A stretch of 64,000 nt of DNA, from positions 62,001 through 126,000 of the forward strand of contig JAWLAO010000006.1 of assembly GCA_041395445.1 (NCBI GenBank), given 5' to 3'. The stretch is from Gammaproteobacteria bacterium. GTDB taxonomy: Bacteria; Pseudomonadota; Gammaproteobacteria; Xanthomonadales; Marinicellaceae. Shown here one piece after another: positions 19,166 to 28,200 of this stretch. Under the pieces are notes generated by a model that worked only from the letters and a program-made list of their open reading frames with translations, was not told where the DNA came from and did no database searches. How positions within the stretch are numbered: position 1 is the first letter of the stretch; every line of letters begins with the position of its first letter. The position numbers were made by a program, and so were the translations under genes.

Positions 19166-20341
19166 TTAATTCAAACAAACCTCGGGACTCACCGCATCTG
19201 TATTTCCGGATTCCAGTCGCTTTTGATAACTGGTCTCAGCCATAGTTTTGAATAATACCAATTCTCCGTGATTACGTTCAATGGTTGCGAGTTTTTTGAA
19301 GTCTTCAGGACTCAGATACAAATCAATTTGATCGTTGTTTGAGCTTTTTATTCGCATCAGACATTCATATTGTTTTTTAAGTTTTTCCTTGATGCTTTCA
19401 GTTTCGGAGGCAAGTATTTCTTCACCTAAAAGTTTTAAAGTATCAATTTTTACGGTATAACCAACCATTGGGCTTATGATTGATTTGTTCTTGTTAATTA
19501 AGATGTCGGAAATTTTCAAACAGGTTTGAGCCAAATTTACATCTGATTTACAGACATCCATTAAAGAACGCATATAAGGGATTGGAGAAATGAGTTTGAA
19601 GTGGATTTTGTTAAAATAAGATTGATAATAAAAAAAGTTCTCTCTAATCTCCTGAATTTTTTCCGGTGATATTTTCTTTAGGGATTCAATGACAGTCAGC
19701 TCAGAATTAATCATTTTTTCATGATAAGGGTGATTTTGAGTGTATTCATCAATTAAATATTCGAGGGGCTCAGGAATTGCGGAGTAGTTGTTGGCAAATT
19801 CTGATTGAGCCATTTGGTCGAGGATAGTTACTATTTCATTGGTTGAATTATTTGAAACAGCTTCTTTAAGAGAGGGTATATAAACAAGTACATTATTAGG
19901 CTCTGAATGAATTAGTTTTTTATGTATTTGAGTTGAATCACAATAAGCTCTTATATTGACACCTGAACAAATATGCGAGGCGATAAAAAGACTTCGGGTG
20001 GAGAGTCGATTCGATTTGACTAACTCCATGAGAAAGTTAGCAATTTCACTCATGTCACCGGGATTGGCATCATACTGAATTTTATGTGTAGAGTATTGCT
20101 CTGACAGGCTTTGCAAACCATAAATATTGATGTCTGCATCTTTATGGCTTAACAAATATTCGACAAAATCACTTTTCCATTGTTTGCTGAGCTCTTCAAT
20201 TTCTTCTTTGTCAGGCATGTTATTGATAACTTCAAACATTTTAAGTATTGTCTTAGCGGCTTCTTTTTCATTCGATTTGTCTTCTTCAGCACTGACAAGA
20301 TTGGTGAAAATAAGAGTGATTACCAGAATTAAACTTTTCAT
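19166..20341 (-). CDS. Secreted protein of unknown function, paralogue 2
   Basis: A 391-residue exported protein with signal peptide MKSLILVITLIFTNLVSA. The start at 20341 has GGAG eight bases upstream; a start four codons earlier has no such site. It is clearly paralogous to the gene directly upstream. Shared elements in order are STRSL..I...IC, YC....I.KKLI.SEP.N..VY, SPIPYMRSLMDVC (GPFPSLRAITQIC in the other), INKNKSIISPMVGY (INQSKTMIFPMLGH) and a C-terminal YQKRLESGN with a final cysteine. Six cysteines are conserved between the two, which suggests disulfides in the periplasm. The remainder is predicted mostly helical. No known domain was recognised. Confidence 0.75.
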   Translation of the reverse strand: MKSLILVITLIFTNLVSAEEDKSNEKEAAKTILKMFEVINNMPDKEEIEELSKQWKSDFVEYLLSHKDADINIYGLQSLSEQYSTHKIQYDANPGDMSEIANFLMELVKSNRLSTRSLFIASHICSGVNIRAYCDSTQIHKKLIHSEPNNVLVYIPSLKEAVSNNSTNEIVTILDQMAQSEFANNYSAIPEPLEYLIDEYTQNHPYHEKMINSELTVIESLKKISPEKIQEIRENFFYYQSYFNKIHFKLISPIPYMRSLMDVCKSDVNLAQTCLKISDILINKNKSIISPMVGYTVKIDTLKLLGEEILASETESIKEKLKKQYECLMRIKSSNNDQIDLYLSPEDFKKLATIERNHGELVLFKTMAETSYQKRLESGNTDAVSPEVCLN

Positions 20342-20353
20342 GATTTTCTCCAA

Positions 20354-21469
20354 TTATTCAAAGCAGGTTTGTGGGTTGATGGCATTTTCATTACCCATAT
20401 CGAGTTGTTTTTGATAATTGATTTTTGCCATTTTCTTCATTGCTTCAAATTCGCCTTCAGCAAGAACAAACTTCTTCCATTGGTTATAATATTGCGGATC
20501 TAGGTATTCATCTAACAAATGCTCTTTTTTCATTCTAATTTCCGTCATGCAAGAAGATTGAGACTTGAGCTTTTGATATGCTGAGGTGTTTTTCTCAATT
20601 TGTTCAGGAGAGTAGTAATGTGTCAGCATCTCCGATTTAATGGCATGGCCAAGCATTGGGAAAATCATGGTTTTTGATTGGTTAATCATCACATTTGCAA
20701 TTTTTTCACATTCGGGAGCAAGCTGCTCATAATGTTTACAGATTTGTGTTATGGCTCTTAGGCTTGGAAAAGGTCCTATTAAACTAAACATCATATTATT
20801 AGTAGCAATAAAATAGTTATCATAGTTGTCACCAATGGATTTTATGACATCCTTTGATACCGCGGTCGTCAAATTTGTAATTTGTTTGATATCTTCATCA
20901 ATGAATTTTGTCGGTATCGGATTGCTTTTAATGTACTGTTCGATAGCTTTTTCTAGTTCCTGAGAGGAAATAAAATGTGTGTCTGTATATTCTGATTTTG
21001 ACATTTTTTTGATGATTTCAATTATTTTTTCTTCATCACTATTGTCAAATGACTTACTAAGAGAGATAAGATAAACCGCAAGATTTTTGGGTTCGGATTG
21101 TATGAGCTTCTTATTGATTGCCTTGAAATTGCAGTAGTTGAACATTTCTTGATTGAATCCGCAAATCTTTGCAACAATCATCAAACTTCTTGTAGAAAGT
21201 TGATTGTTTTCAACAATATAATCAATCATTTCTCCCAGTTCTTGATAATCGAGCAAGTTCGTTTCTTCTTCAGGGGCAATACCCAATGAAGTGAGTTCTT
21301 TATTAATCGCTTCGATATTGACATCCGGACTTTCATGTTGCAATAAGAAATCAGTTAAGCCATTTTCATAATCTTTCATGAATGCCTGATATTCCGGACT
21401 GCTATTGTTTTCATAAGCAAGAGTCAAATTCGTTATTAATAAAGTAATTAACAATAAAATTTTTTTCAT
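20354..21469 (-). CDS. Secreted protein of unknown function, paralogue 1
   Basis: A 371-residue exported protein with signal peptide MKKILLLITLLITNLTLA. The start at 21469 follows a TTGGAG ribosome binding site. It is the first gene of a two-gene unit with its paralogue, 12 bases apart. It shares six cysteines and several motifs with that protein (QLSTRSLMIVAKIC, FNYCNFKAINKKLIQSEP, ending INPQTCFE). Both look helical and repeat-free. The tandem pair probably arose by local duplication. Function unknown. Confidence 0.75.
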   Translation of the reverse strand: MKKILLLITLLITNLTLAYENNSSPEYQAFMKDYENGLTDFLLQHESPDVNIEAINKELTSLGIAPEEETNLLDYQELGEMIDYIVENNQLSTRSLMIVAKICGFNQEMFNYCNFKAINKKLIQSEPKNLAVYLISLSKSFDNSDEEKIIEIIKKMSKSEYTDTHFISSQELEKAIEQYIKSNPIPTKFIDEDIKQITNLTTAVSKDVIKSIGDNYDNYFIATNNMMFSLIGPFPSLRAITQICKHYEQLAPECEKIANVMINQSKTMIFPMLGHAIKSEMLTHYYSPEQIEKNTSAYQKLKSQSSCMTEIRMKKEHLLDEYLDPQYYNQWKKFVLAEGEFEAMKKMAKINYQKQLDMGNENAINPQTCFE

Positions 21470-21630
21470 GGGTATCTCCAAGTCAATTTTGTATCATTTT
21501 ACCATTTGCAGGATTTAACAACAATAGGACATCAGTCATGGAATTGCCGAGCAAGAATATCTTAGACTATCATTCATGAAAATTTTAACGGAATAATATG
21601 AAGAGCCTCTAACCTCAAGTCAACAAATGC

Positions 21631-21636
21631 TATAAT
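21631..21636 (+). promoter_or_regulatory. Probable -10 box of the OYE-family gene
   Basis: A perfect TATAAT lies 28 bases before the ATG at 21665. No good -35 was found at the right distance, so this rests on the -10 match and its position alone. Confidence 0.4.
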
Positions 21637-21664
21637 TAACCGGATTAACTTGGATTTAATAAAT

Positions 21665-22708
21665 ATGACAGAAAAAATATTTCAGGAATACAAACTGAAC
21701 TCGGAATTGACTTTAACAAACCGAATCGTAATGGCACCTTTGACCAGATGTTTTGCTGATGAAAAACTAGTGCCAACACAACAAATGGTTGATTATTATG
21801 CCAGACGAGCCGATGTGGGTTTGATTGTTTCTGAAGCCACTATTATTGACCCGATTGCTCAAGGTTATCCAAATACTCCCGGGATTTTTTCTAAAGCTCA
21901 AGTCAAAGGTTGGAGAAAGGTGACAAAAGCGGTACATGAACGTGGAGGCAAGATGTTTTGTCAGTTATGGCATTGTGGTCGAACGGCTCATTCTTATTAT
22001 TCCGGTAAACAACCGGTAGCACCTTCTGCTTGTGCATGGCATGGAAAAGTTCCTCGCAGCAAAGACTTGGAATACGAAATGCCTCGTTCTTTGACGACAA
22101 AAGAAGTGAAACGAACTATCAAAAAATATATCAAAGCTGCAAAGAATGCGATGAAAGCCGGATTTGACGGAGTGGAAATTCACGGAGCCAATGGTTATTT
22201 GATTGATCAGTTTTTACGTCAGGATACCAACAAAAGGGATGATCGATTTGGTGGGAGCACCAAAAAAAGAACCCGATTTGCATTAAGAGTTGTTGATGGA
22301 GTTGTCAATGCAATCGGTGCTGAGAAAACGGCTATCAGGCTTTCTCCGCAGGCTTATGTTCACTTGCAATACACCAAAGGTGATGAAAAAACCTATCGCA
22401 GACTGCTAAAAAGACTGAACAAAAGAAATATTTGCTATGTGCATTTGGGAGCTTTTGATGATACCCCAATTTATGATTACTTGGGTAACAGAAAAGCCAG
22501 CGAGTTTATCCGCCGGTTTTATAAAGGCACATTTATAGCTTGTGGAAGTTACACTTTGGAAATTGCTAAACAAGCTATTGAGCAAAATAAAGCGGACTTG
22601 GTTGCTATTGGCAGACCGATTATTGCTAATCCAGATTTTATAAAAAAAGCAAAATCTGGTGAGGAGATGGTTCCTTATGATATGCAGATGTTAAGGGAGT
22701 TGGTTTAA
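21665..22708 (+). CDS. Old Yellow Enzyme-family NADH:flavin oxidoreductase
   Basis: A 347-residue FMN-dependent TIM-barrel enzyme related to NemA/OYE, which reduces activated alkenes such as enals, enones, maleimides or nitro-compounds. It opens with LNSELTLTNRIVMAPLTRC, has QLWHCGRTAH near residue 100, and the active-site HGANGYLIDQFLRQDTNKR. The His and Asn of HxxN bind the substrate carbonyl or nitro group. FMN-binding segments near the C-terminus (FIACGSYT, LVAIGRPIIANP) are intact. The upstream in-frame TTG at 21650 is not preferred because the family begins near TEKIFQEY. It stands alone; no TetR-type regulator (as with nemR) is adjacent. Confidence 0.92.
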   Translation: MTEKIFQEYKLNSELTLTNRIVMAPLTRCFADEKLVPTQQMVDYYARRADVGLIVSEATIIDPIAQGYPNTPGIFSKAQVKGWRKVTKAVHERGGKMFCQLWHCGRTAHSYYSGKQPVAPSACAWHGKVPRSKDLEYEMPRSLTTKEVKRTIKKYIKAAKNAMKAGFDGVEIHGANGYLIDQFLRQDTNKRDDRFGGSTKKRTRFALRVVDGVVNAIGAEKTAIRLSPQAYVHLQYTKGDEKTYRRLLKRLNKRNICYVHLGAFDDTPIYDYLGNRKASEFIRRFYKGTFIACGSYTLEIAKQAIEQNKADLVAIGRPIIANPDFIKKAKSGEEMVPYDMQMLRELV

Positions 22709-22729
22709 CTTAATTATAGAGAAAAATTT

Positions 22730-24407
22730 ATGAAACAAACTCACTATTTGACTTTTATTTTACTGATGCTTGTAATACCTTTGGTGCAATCAATTGAAAG
22801 TATTAATTTTTCTAATCGATTAGAATCCGTTAATGAACAGAAATCGGTAAAATCTCTTGTACATGATGCTAAACTATTGCCAGACCCATCGGGTTCAGGA
22901 GGTAATGGAGTGAGCTTAGGCTATAGTATCAGCATTGATGGTAACCGTGCTCTTGTGGGAGCTCCTAATCTGGAGAGTAGTGGTAGTGTATTTGTCTTTG
23001 AGTTTGATGGAAGCAATTGGAATCAGACATCCTCAACAATGGCGAATGGAGCTTAACAGAAAGAATAGTTAGGGAAGACCTGGGTGAAAACTCCCAGTTT
23101 GGTTGGACGGTTCATTTAAGTGAGGATTTTCTGCTGGTTGGTGCAATTAGTGCTGTTGATACTTGCTCCAATAAATCAGGTGCAGTAATAATGTATAAGC
23201 TTGAAGGAAATAATTGGAGAGAAAATTGCCGTTACAGTATTCAAGAAGATGGTGCAGCTTTCGATTATTTTGGTTATGCAGTGAGTATGGATGAAGACAG
23301 AGTGGTTGTAGGTGCTCCGAATAGTGATGGAGTAAAAAAAGAACAGGAGTAGTAAATATTTTTGATTTCGACGAGACCGGTTGGAGAAATGTACAAAGAC
23401 TGTCAGCACCGGATTCGGAAGAGTATGATGAGTTTGGATATTCAGTCAGCTTGCAAGGGAACTATATTGTGGTAGGAGATCCCTTTACCGATAATCAAGG
23501 AGGTAATTCTGGTTCGGTTTATGTTTATGAACTGAAAAATTATAAATGGCATTTCATACAGAAACTGATTCCGGATGAATACTACGAATATGATAATTTT
23601 GGTATATCCGTAGGTATTGATGCTGATACGATTGTAGTTGGTGCTAATAGAACAGAGGTCTATGGGGATGGCGCTGTATATGTTTTTAAATTTAATGGTA
23701 GTGAGTGGCAACAAGTTCAGAAATTGTACGCCCAGGATGGAACCGGTGGCGAGAATTTCGGGGTTTCAGTAAGCATTAGTGACAACCGAATACTGATTGG
23801 TGACGATTTAGATGATGATTTAGGGTTTAATTCAGGTTCGGCATATATTTTTGAATATAATGGAAATCAATGGATTCAATCCAAGAAATTATTACCATCA
23901 AAAGGTGAAACCAGAGGAAAATTTGGAAATTCGGTTCACATATCAGGAAATCAATTAATTATCGGATCTGAAAATAAAACAGTATCTGAGTATTATGGTG
24001 CCGGATCAGCATATATTTTTGAATATAACGGCAGCAGTTGGATAGAGAGTAAAGTATTAAATGCTCAAGACCCACACAACAATGATAATTTTGGGAGTTC
24101 TGTCAAGATTATCAATGATAACGTAATAATTGGTTCGAGATTGAGAGATGAGTTTGGAGTCAATTCTGGAGCCGTTTATTATTACAATTTGGTTGATTCT
24201 GAGTGGAAATTGATGAAAAAGTTTCTTCCGGGTGATGGTGGAGGACTCGATTTTTTTGGCAACTCAGTTGATGTTTTTGGTGATAAAGTGATTATAGGTG
24301 CATATGGAAATAATGATAATGGGAATGACTCAGGATCAGCTTACATTTTTGATTTGAGTAATATTGATAAAAAAAATGATGAGAGAAACCTCATAATGAG
24401 TAAATAA
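22730..24407 (+). pseudogene. FG-GAP repeat secreted protein, two frameshifts
   Basis: The joined frames give about 558 residues: a signal peptide (LTFILLMLVIPLVQS) followed by repeated blades of the FG-GAP/integrin-alpha type. Each has a pattern like FG.SVSI..D.I.VGA...D..G..SGS.Y.FE..G..W. The first shift is near 23030 (GSNWNQT to LNNGEWSLTERI). The second is in a run of seven A at about 23334, where one more A restores KRTGVVNIFDFDE. Both are corrected by adding one base, so homopolymer-type error or recent decay are equally possible. The end lies two bases before pdsR. The role is unknown; such propellers are usually extracellular binding domains. Confidence 0.8.
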
Positions 24408-24409
24408 CT

Positions 24410-25099
24410 ATGTCAAAAAAACACATCGTAATTGTTGAAGATGAGCCGAGCATATTGGCTAACTACCAAGCGGCTTTAACCCGTCAGGGCTATCATGTGA
24501 GCGGTTACATGGAGCTCAATCAGGCAAAAAACGCCTTGTCACAGAATTTGCCCGAAATGGTGATTATTGACATCGGTTTGGGTGATGAACCGGATGGCGG
24601 CTTTGAACTTTGTCGTTTTATTCGCTCTCAATCTGAAAGCATTCCGCTGATGTTTCTGACTGCCAGAGATGATGAAATCGATATGGTTTCCGGCTTGCGT
24701 TTGGGAGCGGATGATTATCTCTCCAAAGATATATCTTTACCGCACCTGCTCGCCAGAATTGCAGCATTATTCCGCCGTCAGGATTTGGTGCAAAACAAAG
24801 AAGAAAATGATGTGATTGTGCAAGGTGACTTACGAATTCTGACGGATAACTTGCAGATTTTCTGGAAAAATGAACCTATTGATTTAACGGTGACCGAATT
24901 CTGGATGGTTGTTTCTTTAGCCAGACATAAAGGGCATGTCAAAACCCGTGATCAGCTGATGAATGACGCCAATGTTTATGTTGATACTTCGACGGTGACA
25001 TCACACATCAAACGAATTCGTAAGAAATTTATAGTTGTTGATTCCGAATTTGATTGCATCGACACCGTGCATGGCATGGGTTATCGCTGGAAAAATTAG
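24410..25099 (+). CDS. pdsR: Response regulator of the dedicated proteobacterial sortase system type (PdsR-like)
   Basis: A 229-residue OmpR-type regulator. The receiver domain has the acidic pair after IVIVEDE, the phosphoacceptor Asp54 (VIIDIGLGDEPDGGFELCRF), Thr84 and Lys106 (DDYLSKDISLPHLLARIAAL). The winged-helix domain contains LTVTEFWMVVSLARHKGHVK, VYVDTSTVTSHIKRIRKKF and ends DCIDTVHGMGYRW. The IIDIGLGDE..GGFELCR and YLSKDISLPHLLARIAALFR stretches fit what I remember of the family named after dedicated marine proteobacterial sortases. A matching histidine kinase follows within nine bases. No sortase or target gene is visible here, so the regulon is unknown. Confidence 0.8.
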   Translation: MSKKHIVIVEDEPSILANYQAALTRQGYHVSGYMELNQAKNALSQNLPEMVIIDIGLGDEPDGGFELCRFIRSQSESIPLMFLTARDDEIDMVSGLRLGADDYLSKDISLPHLLARIAALFRRQDLVQNKEENDVIVQGDLRILTDNLQIFWKNEPIDLTVTEFWMVVSLARHKGHVKTRDQLMNDANVYVDTSTVTSHIKRIRKKFIVVDSEFDCIDTVHGMGYRWKN

Positions 25100-25107
25100 G
25101 GACTCGG

Positions 25108-26988
25108 GTGAAATTAAAATATCAACTCTTGCTTCTTGCCTTATTGAGTTTGGTGTTCCCTTTTAGCGGTTGGATTGCTCTTAAAAGCGTTGACACACAA
25201 TTTCGCCAGGCATTGGAACAAACCGCAAAGAATTCATTGCTATCGCTGAAAGCATCTGTTCAGCAAATTATTAAAAACAACCAGGATTATGAACTGCACG
25301 GCTTAATTCCGGTCGATGCTGAAAAAATTATCCTTGACGGTGATGATAGCGATTGGTTGGATAACAAGGCTTATTTGTATGGACAAACTGACAAACTCTC
25401 AGCAAAACTTGCTGTCTCTGGAGGAAAATTATATTTGTACCTTGAAAGCCATGATAAGACAGTTGATATTCACTCTCTTGATAACTCAAATAACGATGAA
25501 CTCATAATTGCCGTTGCCAATAATCGAGGTTTGTACAAGTACAGTTTTTTCAGGCAGGCTGAAGGCTGGGTTCTTTCCGCATCAGGTTCAAATGAGCGTC
25601 CCGATTATAAAGCCTATTGGCATGAAAAATCCGACGGATATGCTTTGGAAATGGAATTGGCAGGAACTGATTATCATCACTTGGGTTTTGTGACAGTGAA
25701 TCGTAATAAACAGCAAAAACATTTAGCAGGGACACTAGAGTCCTCAGGTGAAAATTTAAAACTAATTCCTTTAGTTTCTCTTAATCAGGAGCTGGCAGAG
25801 ACGATTCATAATATTACTTCTGATAACAATATGTTTGTAATCAAAGATTCAGAAAACCGCGTCATTTATCAAAGCAATAAACTTCCCGATAATCCCACAG
25901 TTTCGGCATGGCAATGGTTGATTACTCCAATTTATCAATGGTTGTTTGGAATAGTAGAAGATAATGGTCAGAACAATTGGTTTTATCGTCAGGAAGACGG
26001 TATGGCGGGAGTGAAATACAGTATTAGTGAGAATGGAATCACTTATGAATTACAGAGTATGCTTCCTCAGGGACAACAGAATATGATTCAAACGCTGTTG
26101 AAAGCGGCTATATTGATGATTCTGGTTGTATTTGTGATAATGATTGCCTATTTGATTTATTCATTAGTTTTGGCATGGAGAATTAAACGACTGAATCGGG
26201 CTTTACAAACGGTACTTGATGATTCCGGCAGGTTGAATATTTTGATGCCTTCCAACAAATCCGGCGATGAAATTGGACAGTTGTCACGCGGAATTGAGTC
26301 CATGCTTTCAGAAATGCGGGAATACACTCAATACCTCAAAGAATTGGGTTCAAGGCTTTCTCATGAAATGAAAACTCCATTGGCGATTGTACAATCCTCT
26401 TTGGATAATTTGGAGTTGGAGTACAACGAGGACTTCCTCGCCAGAGCGAAATCAGGAACACACCGTCTGAAATTCATCCTCAATCAATTGAGTGAACTGA
26501 GCAAATTGAAATATACATTGGAAAACACACCGAAAGAGCGTTTTAATATCAGTTCACTATGCAATCAGCTTGGAGAATCATACAAAAGTTTTATACCACA
26601 ACTGCAATTAAATATTTGCCGGGAAGATGTTTTCGTCGATGGTTCTGGTGATTTAATAGCACAAATGATTGATAAAATTATTGAAAATGCTGTTGATTTC
26701 ACACCGAAAGACGGCGCGATTGAATTGAATCTGAAGAGAGAAAATAGGACAGTCACTTTGAGTGTTATTAACTCCGGTTCGCAGCTTCCGGAGGGTCAGG
26801 TGAACATTTTTGATTCATTAGTGAGCAATAGAGACAAGAAAAGTAAAAAATCACATCTGGGTTTGGGATTGTATATTTCCCAACTGATTGCCAGATACCA
26901 TAATAGTAAAATCATTGCTGAAAATTTGGATGATGAAAACAAGGTCAAATTCAGCCTGAGTTTGGACATTGTCAATCAACCAGACTAG
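25108..26988 (+). CDS. pdsS: Sensor histidine kinase, PdsS-like
   Basis: A 626-residue membrane kinase, partner of the upstream regulator. The likely start is GTG at 25108, nine bases after the pdsR stop; an ATG inside pdsR would add an unlikely RHRAW leader. Order: TM1 (YQLLLLALLSLVFPFSGWIAL), a periplasmic sensor domain of about 300 residues containing a region (LDGDDSDWLDNKAYLYG...YLYLESHD) resembling a carbohydrate-binding or DOMON-like fold, TM2 near 335-360, HAMP, the phosphoacceptor box RLSHEMKTPLAIV (His419), an N-box (IDKIIENAVDFTP) and a G-box (HLGLGLYISQL). All kinase motifs are intact. The ligand is unknown. Confidence 0.87.
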   Translation: MKLKYQLLLLALLSLVFPFSGWIALKSVDTQFRQALEQTAKNSLLSLKASVQQIIKNNQDYELHGLIPVDAEKIILDGDDSDWLDNKAYLYGQTDKLSAKLAVSGGKLYLYLESHDKTVDIHSLDNSNNDELIIAVANNRGLYKYSFFRQAEGWVLSASGSNERPDYKAYWHEKSDGYALEMELAGTDYHHLGFVTVNRNKQQKHLAGTLESSGENLKLIPLVSLNQELAETIHNITSDNNMFVIKDSENRVIYQSNKLPDNPTVSAWQWLITPIYQWLFGIVEDNGQNNWFYRQEDGMAGVKYSISENGITYELQSMLPQGQQNMIQTLLKAAILMILVVFVIMIAYLIYSLVLAWRIKRLNRALQTVLDDSGRLNILMPSNKSGDEIGQLSRGIESMLSEMREYTQYLKELGSRLSHEMKTPLAIVQSSLDNLELEYNEDFLARAKSGTHRLKFILNQLSELSKLKYTLENTPKERFNISSLCNQLGESYKSFIPQLQLNICREDVFVDGSGDLIAQMIDKIIENAVDFTPKDGAIELNLKRENRTVTLSVINSGSQLPEGQVNIFDSLVSNRDKKSKKSHLGLGLYISQLIARYHNSKIIAENLDDENKVKFSLSLDIVNQPD

Positions 26989-27055
26989 CTTTCGCATCGT
27001 TTTTCGATTCTGACAATTATTACTAACCGCCTATTTCAATCGTTTTAATTCATTG

Positions 27056-27061
27056 TATAAT
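27056..27061 (+). promoter_or_regulatory. Probable -10 box of the SPFH/zinc-ribbon operon
   Basis: A perfect TATAAT (27056-27061) stands 29 bases before the ATG at 27091. The -35 region (TTTCAA, 16 bp away) is weak. It would drive the operon from the SPFH gene through the regulator and apaH. Confidence 0.4.
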
Positions 27062-27090
27062 ACTGAGAAAGATATTTATTGGAGTTTTCT

Positions 27091-28197
27091 ATGGGAATTT
27101 TTGACAAACTATTTGCCGAATTAATTGACATCATTGAATGGACTGACGATACCTCAAACACGTTAGTGTATCGTTTTCCCCGCTATGGCAATGAAATTAA
27201 AAACGGAGCAATGCTCACCGTGCGTGAAGGTCAGATTGCGGTTCTGGTCAATGAAGGTGAAGTTGCTGATGTGTATGAACCCGGTTTGTATAAACTGGAA
27301 ACTGCCAATATGCCGATACTTTCCACATTACAAGGCTGGAAGTATGGTTTTGAAAGCCCTTTCAAAGCGGAAGTTTATTTCTTCAATACCACACAATTTA
27401 CGGATATGAGATGGGGATTAAGAAATCCTTTAATCATGCGTGATTCTGAGTTTGGAGTGGTGAGACTTCGTGCTTTCGGGACTTATGCTTTCAAAATTTC
27501 GGACGTAAAAACGCTTTTAACTGAAATTGTGGGAACGGACGGACACTTCACTGTGGAAGAAATTTCCGACCAGTTGCGTAACCTAATGGTTTCGGGTTTT
27601 GCGAATATTGTTGCAGAATCAAAAATCTCGATTCTGGATTTAGCCGGGAATTACGATAAACTCGGTGGTATTATGACTGAATACCTTGATCCCGAATTTA
27701 ATAGTTTTGGATTAACACTGACAAAATTTCTGATTGAAAATATCTCTCTGCCTGAAGCAGTGGAGAAAGCCTTAGACGAGCGTTCTTCGATGGGTGCGGT
27801 TGGTGATTTGGATAAATTTACCAAGTTTCAAGCAGCTCAATCCATGCGTGATGCGGCACAAAACCCTGGTGGCGGAGCCGGAGCCGGGATTGGAATGGGT
27901 ATGGGATTTGCCATGGCTCAATCATTTGGTGAAGCCTTATCCAATCAAAACAAACAAAAACAAAATCAGGATGTGCCGCCACCGGTTCCTGAAATTGAGC
28001 ATTTTTATATTGTTTCAGATGGCCAAAGAGCAGGGCCGTTTAATTTGGCAGCGATTGCGGAATACATCAAAAAAGGCAACATTACAGCGGATACTTTGGT
28101 GTGGAAATCAGGAATGGCTGATTGGCAGGCTGCCTCTGAAGTTCGTTCGATTGCTTCAATGCTAAATTCTGAGCCGCCACCGATTCCAAAATCGTAA
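27091..28197 (+). CDS. SPFH-domain protein with C-terminal GYF_2 domain (YdjI-like)
   Basis: A 368-residue protein of the SPFH/virion-core-like family (B. subtilis YdjI type). The N-terminal half (FDKLFAELIDIIEWTDDTSN; FPRYGNEIKNGAMLTVREGQ) and the following band-7-like core match that family. A Gly/Ala/Met-rich linker (GGGAGAGIGMGMGFAMA) follows. The last 65 residues are a GYF_2/DUF4339 domain (FYIVSDGQRAGPFNLAAIAE; DTLVWKSGMADWQAA), often found in membrane-associated proteins. The ATG at 27091 has GGAG six bases upstream. It is followed after three bases by the zinc-ribbon membrane protein, like the ydjI/ydjG pairing tied to PspA-type membrane stress. The precise role is inferred only. Confidence 0.85.
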   Translation: MGIFDKLFAELIDIIEWTDDTSNTLVYRFPRYGNEIKNGAMLTVREGQIAVLVNEGEVADVYEPGLYKLETANMPILSTLQGWKYGFESPFKAEVYFFNTTQFTDMRWGLRNPLIMRDSEFGVVRLRAFGTYAFKISDVKTLLTEIVGTDGHFTVEEISDQLRNLMVSGFANIVAESKISILDLAGNYDKLGGIMTEYLDPEFNSFGLTLTKFLIENISLPEAVEKALDERSSMGAVGDLDKFTKFQAAQSMRDAAQNPGGGAGAGIGMGMGFAMAQSFGEALSNQNKQKQNQDVPPPVPEIEHFYIVSDGQRAGPFNLAAIAEYIKKGNITADTLVWKSGMADWQAASEVRSIASMLNSEPPPIPKS

Positions 28198-28200
28198 ATT

